From WTXA01 sp964415195 (GTDB taxonomy: Bacteria > Bacillota > TC1): DNA of 64,000 nucleotides. The position numbers and the translations under genes were made by a program. The notes below the pieces were generated by a model. The model worked only from the letters and a program-made list of their open reading frames with translations. It was not told the DNA's origin and made no database searches. This document shows, piece by piece, positions 58,452 through 64,000 of the stretch (positions are counted from its first letter, which is position 1; the number at the start of each line of letters is the position of its first letter). The stretch covers positions 1 to 64,000 of the forward strand of contig CAYPYD010000004.1 of NCBI GenBank assembly GCA_964415195.1. Reading direction: 5' to 3'.

Positions 58452-59936
58452 ATGTACCTAGCACTTGATGTTGGCACAACAATTGCCAAAGCAGTATTAT
58501 TCAACAAAAACGGAGAAGAACTACTAGTAGCAGAAAAACCACTAGACACAATAATTAGACAAAAAGACTACTATGAACAAGATCCTGAACAAATAAAAGA
58601 AACAATCTATGAAGTATTAAAGGAACATTTCACCAGCAAATGGGGAAGTGAAATTAAAGCAATAATACTTTCAACCCAAGGCGGAGCTATTATACCTATT
58701 AATGAGAGTGGTAAAGAAATATACCCATTCATCTCCTGGCTGGATAACCGAGCTGGAGAGCAAATGGAATACATGAAAAAAGACGGAACAGCCAAAATCG
58801 TCAGAGAAAAAAGCGGCTGGTGGCCACAAATTGGTCTACCGTTTGTGACCCTATCCTGGTTAAGAGATAATGAACCTGAAATATTCAAGGGGACATATAA
58901 ATTCCTTTCATTAAATGATTATTTAGGTTTTGTACTAACAGACAAATGTGTGACAAATCTATCTTGTGCTGGTGAAGTGCTACTCGCTAATAGTGTAGAT
59001 GCAGACTGGGATGATGATCTATGTAGAATACTAGGAATTAGGAAGGATCAACTATCAGTAATTAAAGAAGCAGAGGCGGTAGTAGGTCATTTGACAGAGT
59101 CAGTTGCCAAGAGAATAGGTGCAAGTATGGATGTCCCAGTAATAAATGGAGGACAAGATCACACACTAGAAGCTTTGGCTGTTGGTATCAATGGTAAAGG
59201 AAAAAGTATGTTAGCTTGTGGTACTGCCTGGGTTATCAACTGTGCAACTGATAGTGGTGAACTTAAGAATATTCCTATCAATATGGATTTGAACTTTCAT
59301 ATATTAAAAAACAAATGGGTTATTTCCCAATACCTAGGAAGTTTTGGTGGAAATTTTGAATGGTGGATGAATAACTTCTGGCAGGATTGTGAGGGGAAGA
59401 CTGAAAGAAAGCTAATGTTTTCAAAGATGAATGAAGCTGTAGATAATACCAAATTTGATAAGTCATTGATTTATCTACCATACAGCGGTGGCAGACAACT
59501 TGATGGAGTTAGGGAGTTTGGGAATTTTCTAAATTCTGATACAGGTCATAGTAGAGCAGACTTTACAAGAGCCATGATGGAAGGTTCAGCTTTTGAAGTA
59601 CGTTGGGCTCTTGATAAACTGGAAGAATATGGAATAGTTGTGGACGAACTATGGATGATAGGTGGAACAGCTAGAAGTGAAGCCTGGACTCAGATTATAT
59701 CTGATGTACTAGGGGTTAAGGTCTATAAGAGTAATTACTCCCATGGACCGGCACTAGGTGCTGCTTTAATAGGTGGTGTTAGTCTTGGTGATTATCCAAA
59801 CTATGAAGAAGCAAGAAAAGTATTCACAATTAAAGGGACAATAGTGGAGCCTAATATGGAAATGAAAGAAAAATATGATACTAAGTTTGAAAAAGTATTT
59901 AAGGAGAGTCTGATAAGGGAAAGAGGGGAAGTTTAG
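58452..59936 (+). CDS. FGGY family carbohydrate kinase
   Basis: A 494-residue sugar kinase. LALDVGTTIAKAVLFNKNGEEL is the phosphate-1 loop; STQGGAIIPINESGKEIYPFISWLDNRAG, the NGGQDHTLEALAVGINGKGKSMLACGTAWVIN phosphate-2 loop, and MIGGTARSEAWTQIISDVLGVKVY adenosine motif complete the ASKHA fold. It phosphorylates an open-chain or ketose sugar or polyol; the sub-family (xylulose, LsrK-like, gluconate) is not certain. Start ATG with GAGGTGAGA upstream. The aldolase gene starts one base after the stop, so kinase, aldolase, HAD phosphatase and SDR form one transcript. Confidence 0.92.
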   Translation: MYLALDVGTTIAKAVLFNKNGEELLVAEKPLDTIIRQKDYYEQDPEQIKETIYEVLKEHFTSKWGSEIKAIILSTQGGAIIPINESGKEIYPFISWLDNRAGEQMEYMKKDGTAKIVREKSGWWPQIGLPFVTLSWLRDNEPEIFKGTYKFLSLNDYLGFVLTDKCVTNLSCAGEVLLANSVDADWDDDLCRILGIRKDQLSVIKEAEAVVGHLTESVAKRIGASMDVPVINGGQDHTLEALAVGINGKGKSMLACGTAWVINCATDSGELKNIPINMDLNFHILKNKWVISQYLGSFGGNFEWWMNNFWQDCEGKTERKLMFSKMNEAVDNTKFDKSLIYLPYSGGRQLDGVREFGNFLNSDTGHSRADFTRAMMEGSAFEVRWALDKLEEYGIVVDELWMIGGTARSEAWTQIISDVLGVKVYKSNYSHGPALGAALIGGVSLGDYPNYEEARKVFTIKGTIVEPNMEMKEKYDTKFEKVFKESLIRERGEV

Positions 59937-59937
59937 C

Positions 59938-60714
59938 ATGGTAACTAGAAGATTAAGAAAAATATTTAAAGATGATGGAATGGCTTTTGTTGTAGCATGT
60001 GATCATGGAATGATCAATGGACCAATGAGAGGTATTGGTAATCTTGAAGAAACTTTAAGAGCAGTTATCTCGGCTGAAGTAGATGGTGTAATGGCCACAT
60101 ATGGAACTGTTCGTCAGTTTCCTGAGCTTTTTGCTAAGACAAACTGGGTTTGTAGGCTTGATGGAGCAGCTAGTTTTCTCTCACCTGTAAGTGCTGTAGG
60201 TAGCCAGTTCTTCAATATTGAACAAGCTTTGGTGCTCGGTGCAGAAGCATTATGTGTTACCGCATTTCCTGGAACTAAAGATGAGGAACATGGTTGGGAT
60301 ACAATGGCTAAGGCTATTTATCAAGGTCATAAATGGGGTATACCAATGATGGCTGAAGTAATGCCAGGTGGTTTTACAGCTGGATCAGACTTTAGAAATG
60401 TTGGAGTTACAAAAACTGCTGCACGAATTGCAGCAGAACTAGGTGCTGACTGGGTAAAGATACCTTATGTTGAAGGTTATGAAGAGGTAATTGCTACTTG
60501 TCCTGTTCCAGTTGTTGTTCTTGGAGGTCCTGGCAATTCGGACCCTGCTGTGACCTTGGAAATGGTTGCTAAAGGCCTTAAAGCTGGTTGCAAGGGTGCA
60601 ACTATAGGCAGGAACATCTGGCAGGCTAAGGATACCTATTTGATGGCAAAAACTGTTAATGAGTTAATACATGGAAAGTTGACATTAGAAGAAGCAATAG
60701 CCTTGGTGAAATAG
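59938..60714 (+). CDS. Class I aldolase (DhnA/FbaB/LsrF-like)
   Basis: A 258-residue TIM-barrel aldolase. FVVACDHGMINGPMRG, the ALCVTAFPG strand, IPMMAEVMPGGF and the Schiff-base Lys in ADWVKIPYVEGYEEV, then GGPGNSDPAVTLEMV and GATIGRNIWQA (phosphate binding) identify the DeoC/FbaB/LsrF family. It would cleave the phosphorylated sugar made by the kinase next door into a triose phosphate or similar and an aldehyde. Product identity is unknown. It begins one base after the kinase stop and ends at the HAD start. Confidence 0.9.
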   Translation: MVTRRLRKIFKDDGMAFVVACDHGMINGPMRGIGNLEETLRAVISAEVDGVMATYGTVRQFPELFAKTNWVCRLDGAASFLSPVSAVGSQFFNIEQALVLGAEALCVTAFPGTKDEEHGWDTMAKAIYQGHKWGIPMMAEVMPGGFTAGSDFRNVGVTKTAARIAAELGADWVKIPYVEGYEEVIATCPVPVVVLGGPGNSDPAVTLEMVAKGLKAGCKGATIGRNIWQAKDTYLMAKTVNELIHGKLTLEEAIALVK

Positions 60715-61560
60715 ATGTTTGATTTCAAAAAGGTGAGAGGTATTCTCATAGATATTGATGGGACTTTAATGAGAGGCAAGGAACTATTAGTTGGGGCTAT
60801 AGATTTTATAGAGTATCTTGATAATGAGAAAATACCCTACCTTATAGTCTCCAACAATACAAAATCTCCTAGTCGTTATGTAGATCTATTTAATGCTAAA
60901 GGCATTATTGTAAAGAAAGAAGATATTTTAACTTGTACATGTACTACCAAAAAATATTTGGTGAATAACACATACATTAAGAGTGCCTATGTTATAGGAA
61001 AACCGGATTTGTTTGATGCTGTGGAAGAAGCAGGTGTTAGAATACTTGATGATGCTAATAGTGTTGATATTGGTGAGGTTGCTGATGCAGTTATAGTTGG
61101 TGGGGATTTTAATCTTAACTATACAAAACTAAAGGATGCAGTTCTACATCTACAAAAGGGAGCAACACTAATTGGTAGTAACGGAGATTTACTTATTCCA
61201 ACAGAGGAAGGACTTGTTCCTGAAGCAGGTATGACCTTGGCAGCTTTAGAGGCAGGATCTGGGACTAAACCAATTATCTTGGGTAAACCGGAAACTTTTT
61301 TCTTTAAGATTGCAGTTAGCACATTATTAGAATTAGGGGATATTGATGATAGTGCTTCAGCTGAGGTAGTAATGTTAGGAGATCGACTTGATACAGATAT
61401 AAAGGGAGCTGCAAAATTTGGATTGAAGACCATACTTGTCAAAACTGGTGTTGATGATGAACTAAGGATTGATGTTAAGAAAATATATCCTGACCTGGTG
61501 GTTGAGGATTTAGTAGAATTAAAAAATATGTGGAGAAGGAGTAAGGATAATGGAAAATAA
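60715..61560 (+). CDS. HAD-IIA family sugar phosphatase (NagD-like)
   Basis: A 281-residue HAD hydrolase of subfamily IIA. GILIDIDGTLMRG holds the nucleophile Asp and acid/base Asp; LIVSNNTKSPSRY supplies motif II, LGKPETFFFKIAV motif III, and VMLGDRLDTDIKGAAKFGLKTILVKTG motif IV. Members dephosphorylate sugar phosphates or nucleotides. Starts directly at the aldolase stop, and overlaps the SDR by 11 bases. It probably clears or releases a phosphorylated intermediate of this pathway. Confidence 0.92.
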   Translation: MFDFKKVRGILIDIDGTLMRGKELLVGAIDFIEYLDNEKIPYLIVSNNTKSPSRYVDLFNAKGIIVKKEDILTCTCTTKKYLVNNTYIKSAYVIGKPDLFDAVEEAGVRILDDANSVDIGEVADAVIVGGDFNLNYTKLKDAVLHLQKGATLIGSNGDLLIPTEEGLVPEAGMTLAALEAGSGTKPIILGKPETFFFKIAVSTLLELGDIDDSASAEVVMLGDRLDTDIKGAAKFGLKTILVKTGVDDELRIDVKKIYPDLVVEDLVELKNMWRRSKDNGK

Positions 61561-62314
61561 AGTAGTAATAGTTACAGGCGCAGGAAATGGAATAGGAGCT
61601 GCAACTGCTAGAATATATGCAGCCAACGGTTATAAGGTGGGAGTATTAGATGTTAAAGAAACAGATGCACTGAGAGTTGTTGGGGAAATAGTTGCTAGTG
61701 GAGGTATAGCCTTGGCTGTAACCTGCGATGTTGGTAATAAAGAAAGTGTAGAAACTGCGGTAGCCTTGGTTGAATCAACCTATGGGGATATTGGTACAGT
61801 TGTAAATAATGCCGGAGTTGGTGGTCCATTCCACAGAGTAGATGAAGTTGAAGATGAGGAATGGGACTGGGTAGTTAGAACAAATCAAAAAAGTGTTTTC
61901 ATGTTTTCAAGAATATTACTACCAAAGATGAAAGAAGCCGGATTTGGAAGAATTGTTAATGTGGCATCAATACAAGGATTCTTAGGTAGCCCATATTCTT
62001 CAACATATGTTGCAACTAAACATGCTGTAATTGGCTATACTAGAACAATCGCAGCTGAATGGGGACAATATGGTATAACCTGTAACGCAGTATGTCCTGG
62101 TTATGTTATGACAGCAATGGGTGCTCGTGATGATGAGCTTGATGACTATACAAAAAAAGTTATGGCTAAAAGCCCGGTTAAAATATTGGCTAAACCAGAA
62201 GATATCGGAAATCTAATCTACTATATCACAGGAGAACATGGACAATATATTAATGGCTCAATAATAAATATTGATGGTGGAATAACTGCCCATGTGGGAA
62301 TAATGGAAGTTTAA
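61550..62314 (+). CDS. Short-chain dehydrogenase/reductase (polyol/sugar type)
   Basis: A 254-residue classical SDR. VTGAGNGIGAATARIYAANGYKVGVLDV binds NAD(H) (Asp after strand 2 favours NAD); NNAG, NVASIQGF with the catalytic Ser, YVATKHAVIGYTRTIAAEWGQ with catalytic Tyr and Lys, and VCPGYVMTAMG follow. Sequence features are like sorbitol, glucitol or ribitol dehydrogenases. It probably oxidises the polyol or sugar at the start of the pathway. Ribosome site GGAGTAAGGA is inside the HAD gene, whose end it overlaps. Last gene of the operon. Confidence 0.92.
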   Translation: MENKVVIVTGAGNGIGAATARIYAANGYKVGVLDVKETDALRVVGEIVASGGIALAVTCDVGNKESVETAVALVESTYGDIGTVVNNAGVGGPFHRVDEVEDEEWDWVVRTNQKSVFMFSRILLPKMKEAGFGRIVNVASIQGFLGSPYSSTYVATKHAVIGYTRTIAAEWGQYGITCNAVCPGYVMTAMGARDDELDDYTKKVMAKSPVKILAKPEDIGNLIYYITGEHGQYINGSIINIDGGITAHVGIMEV

Positions 62315-62332
62315 GTTATATAATTGATAATT

Positions 62333-62372
62333 ACCCCTAAAGTTAGATCGAAATAACTTTGGGGGTTTTATA
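62333..62372. terminator. Bidirectional hairpin terminator
   Basis: ACCCCTAAAGTTA/TAACTTTGGGGGT stem (one G-T pair) with a TTTTAT tail, between the SDR and the second gntR paralogue. Confidence 0.85.
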
Positions 62373-63092
62373 TTAAAAAGTCTTAAAATCTTTGCGTACC
62401 ATCTTTAGCTTGAAAATTTTAGGATTGAAGCGGATTTTAGTTATACAGACAAATCTGTCATCCTGATCATGGATATATTCCTCCCATGTATTAATTGGTG
62501 AATGCAGTTCGATAGCAAACAAATTCGCAAGTTCATCATTAATAACTTCAGGAACGAACTCAACAATTGAATGCAAGCTATAGACACCGTAGGTTGCTAG
62601 TAAATTAAATAAATCCTGATCAAGTTTCATATTTAAATTAAAATCTTCTGGGAATAGTCTTTTTGGTATATATATATTATGGAAACTGGCAACTTCCTCA
62701 TCAGCCCTGACTATTTCATCATAGACATAATATTCTTCTTCTAGACAATCAGGAAAAGTCCTTCTTTCAACTCGCAGACTTGAAAAACTGATACTTGTCA
62801 TAAAACCTGCCTGTTCTAGAATCTTGAAGAAATTCATATTGGCATCAATTCTAAACTTTGTTTCAACTACACTGTTTAGGATTACATTACCATGACCATG
62901 TCTTCTACTTATATATGAAAGTGATGATAATTCTGCTAGTGCTTCTCTTATAGTATGTTTACTAGTTCCAATGCTGATTGATAAATTTTCTTCAGATGGA
63001 AGTAGATCATCAGAAAATTCATTGTTATAAATACTCTCAAGTATACTATCTGCAACCTTTTTATATAATGGCTGATTCTTTAATATTTTCAT
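62373..63092 (-). CDS. GntR/UTRA regulator, second of a pair of close paralogues
   Basis: A 239-residue regulator that aligns gap-free with the protein at 57556. The recognition helix (GTSKHTIREALAEL), NVILNSVV(E/D)TKFRIDANMNFFKILEQAGF, and INTW(E/D)EYIHDQ(D/E)DR are the same; differences cluster in the ligand-binding core (for example SSLRVERRTFPDCLEEEYYVY). So both may recognise one DNA site but different or related ligands. It is divergent from the FAD oxidase gene, whose leader carries the second AGTCATTGGATGACT repeat. Its terminator is the bidirectional hairpin at 62333. Confidence 0.93.
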   Translation of the reverse strand: MKILKNQPLYKKVADSILESIYNNEFSDDLLPSEENLSISIGTSKHTIREALAELSSLSYISRRHGHGNVILNSVVETKFRIDANMNFFKILEQAGFMTSISFSSLRVERRTFPDCLEEEYYVYDEIVRADEEVASFHNIYIPKRLFPEDFNLNMKLDQDLFNLLATYGVYSLHSIVEFVPEVINDELANLFAIELHSPINTWEEYIHDQDDRFVCITKIRFNPKIFKLKMVRKDFKTF

Positions 63093-63167
63093 AATTAACT
63101 CCTATATAGATAGATGATATATATTAAAGAATATACCATAGTTATAAAAAAATAACTATAATCTATA

Positions 63168-63196
63168 TTGACTAAATAACAGGTTAATTATATACT
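63168..63196 (+). promoter_or_regulatory. Promoter of the FAD oxidase gene
   Basis: TTGACT (63168-63173), 17 bases, TATACT (63191-63196), with the ATATTGACTAAATA context identical to that at 58372. Confidence 0.85.
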
Positions 63197-63219
63197 TATT
63201 ACAAGAGATTGAGTCAATC

Positions 63220-63234
63220 AGTCATTGGATGACT
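63220..63234 (+). promoter_or_regulatory. Shared inverted repeat, candidate GntR operator (copy 2)
   Basis: AGTCAT-TGG-ATGACT, identical to the copy at 58416. It lies 24 bases after the -10, against 16 for copy 1, and 38 bases before the start codon. Same centre TGG, though a palindrome does not require it, so common ancestry or a conserved spacer is indicated. Confidence 0.85.
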
Positions 63235-63271
63235 TTGATTAATAGGAATACATAGAATGGAGAAAAATTAT

Positions 63272-64000
63272 ATGGAAACAGATGTAATAATTATTGGTGG
63301 TGGAGTAGTAGGTGGATCAATAGCTTATTATCTTACCAAGAAAGGCAAGTCGGTCATCATACTGGAACAAAATGAAGTAGCAAGTGGCGCTAGTGGTGGA
63401 AATAATGGACAAATCAGCATCATCGACAGAGAACCTGGTATAGAGTTAGAATGGGCTGCAGAGTCTATGAAAATGTATAAGGGATATGAAGATGCTGGAG
63501 AATTCGAAACCGATCTTGATATAACAGGAGGCCTTGCACTTTTCTATAATCAAGAAGAAATTGAAATCGGTAGAAAAGTTGTTAGTAAGTACAGTGCATT
63601 AGGTTATGATTGTTCAATGTTGATTGGTGATGAAATAAAGAAACAAGAACCAAACATCAATACTGATGTAGTAATGGGAGCAGCCTATTGTGGGGAGGAA
63701 GGAAGATTGAATCCCTTCTCTATAACCATAGGACTTGTTGATATGGCAGTAAGTAGAGGTGCCAAACTTTATCAGAATACAAAGGTTATTGATTTTGTCC
63801 TTGAGGGAGATCGTATCAAAGATGTTTTGACTGATAAAGGTAAGTTTTCTGGAGACACTGTAGTAATTGCAACCGGAGCTTGGACCAGAGAATTGATGAG
63901 TATGTTAGGTCTTGATTATAGGATATTCTATGGAAGAGGTACTCTTATGGTAACCAATCCAATAGAACCTTGTATTACAGGACCGATTGTTCCAGGTTGT
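63272..64000 (+). CDS. FAD-dependent oxidoreductase, DAO family (partial, cut by window end)
   Basis: 243 codons stay open to the window end. DVIIIGGGVVGGSIAYYLTKKGKSVIILE (first 30 residues) is the FAD Rossmann motif, ASGASGGNNGQISIIDREPG follows as in sarcosine/glycine oxidases and D-amino-acid dehydrogenase-like enzymes, and VVIATGAWTRELMSMLGLDYRIFYGRGT is the second FAD contact. The substrate is unknown. ATG at 63272 with GGAG upstream. It sits behind the same operator and promoter type as the kinase operon, so it is probably part of the same regulon. Confidence 0.85.
   Translation, partial: METDVIIIGGGVVGGSIAYYLTKKGKSVIILEQNEVASGASGGNNGQISIIDREPGIELEWAAESMKMYKGYEDAGEFETDLDITGGLALFYNQEEIEIGRKVVSKYSALGYDCSMLIGDEIKKQEPNINTDVVMGAAYCGEEGRLNPFSITIGLVDMAVSRGAKLYQNTKVIDFVLEGDRIKDVLTDKGKFSGDTVVIATGAWTRELMSMLGLDYRIFYGRGTLMVTNPIEPCITGPIVPGC

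Noticed and set aside
58452..60714. AI-2 (Lsr) quorum-signal operon, from the kinase and LsrF-like aldolase
   Set aside because: No LsrACDB transporter, LsrG or LsrR is present, and HAD and SDR genes do not belong to that pathway; only family-level similarity is claimed.
1..64000. tRNA, rRNA, transposase or phage genes
   Set aside because: No cloverleaf arms, rRNA motifs, DDE/serine/tyrosine recombinase motifs or phage structural genes were recognised; DUF5131, although phage-related by name, stands alone.

Overview
The window is 64 kb of low-GC DNA from a Gram-positive anaerobe of the Bacillota, most likely a Clostridia or Tissierellia relative. This rests on A+T-rich codon use, strong GGAGG-type ribosome sites, frequent TTG/GTG starts, clear sigma-A promoters, U-tailed hairpin terminators, and gene content: Etf/acyl-CoA dehydrogenase, a RIC iron-sulfur repair protein, rubredoxin, nitroreductases, and DUF523 and C-GCAxxG-C-C proteins. 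No rRNA, tRNA, CRISPR array, phage block or transposase was recognised. A 100-N gap at 3822-3921 is flanked by the same 55 bases on both sides, so it looks like an unmerged contig overlap rather than missing sequence.

Layout. 1-3.8 kb: a small CxxC protein, an FAD oxidoreductase and a Cys-rich pentapeptide-repeat protein, facing a PAS/HD-GYP protein. 4-10 kb: a NimA-like flavoprotein, a GyrI-like effector-binding protein, a PadR/HAAS membrane pair, then monooxygenase, methyltransferase and RIC protein behind a palindromic promoter, an orphan TadG-like protein and a ferritin-like lipoprotein. 10-21 kb: a baeRF/Imm-5-like pair, a PopT-type DUF368 transporter, DNA repair (tag), an autoregulated TipAS-type MerR regulator, an HI0933 flavoprotein, an MFS transporter and rlmD. 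21-33 kb: TRM11-like methyltransferase, a second HI0933 flavoprotein, an RsmH homologue, a diguanylate cyclase, an NTF2/SDR/CrtI-like operon, a P-type proton ATPase, DUF5131 and a DHFR-like reductase. 33-35 kb: an AbiEi antitoxin whose AbiEii toxin is reduced to a stub.

35-49 kb is metabolic. A GntR regulator diverges from codA (cytosine deaminase) and a BMP-type lipoprotein, with palindromes in the control region. A flavodoxin-like reductase, a tautomerase and a LacI regulator precede a perfect LacI-type operator and an acyl-CoA dehydrogenase/etfB/etfA operon. The etfA reading frame continues into a complete enoyl-CoA hydratase domain. A nitroreductase, a rubredoxin-domain protein and a nitroreductase-MsrA fusion follow, then a CrtQ/CrtO-like pair and a CDGSH protein. 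Two unusual redox fusions thus lie within about 4 kb.

49-64 kb holds sugar and molybdenum-enzyme genes. A minus-strand operon encodes a [2Fe-2S] subunit and two tandem paralogous molybdopterin subunits of the xanthine dehydrogenase family, with no FAD subunit in the window. Upstream is a DUF4405 membrane protein with an acidic tract and 15-residue repeats. Two closely similar GntR/UTRA paralogues then each diverge from a plus-strand transcription unit: a kinase-aldolase-HAD phosphatase-SDR operon, and an FAD amine/amino-acid-type oxidase cut by the window end. Both units carry a near-identical -35 region and the same 15-bp inverted repeat, AGTCATTGGATGACT. This twin-regulator locus and the EtfA-crotonase fusion are the best candidates for something undescribed.
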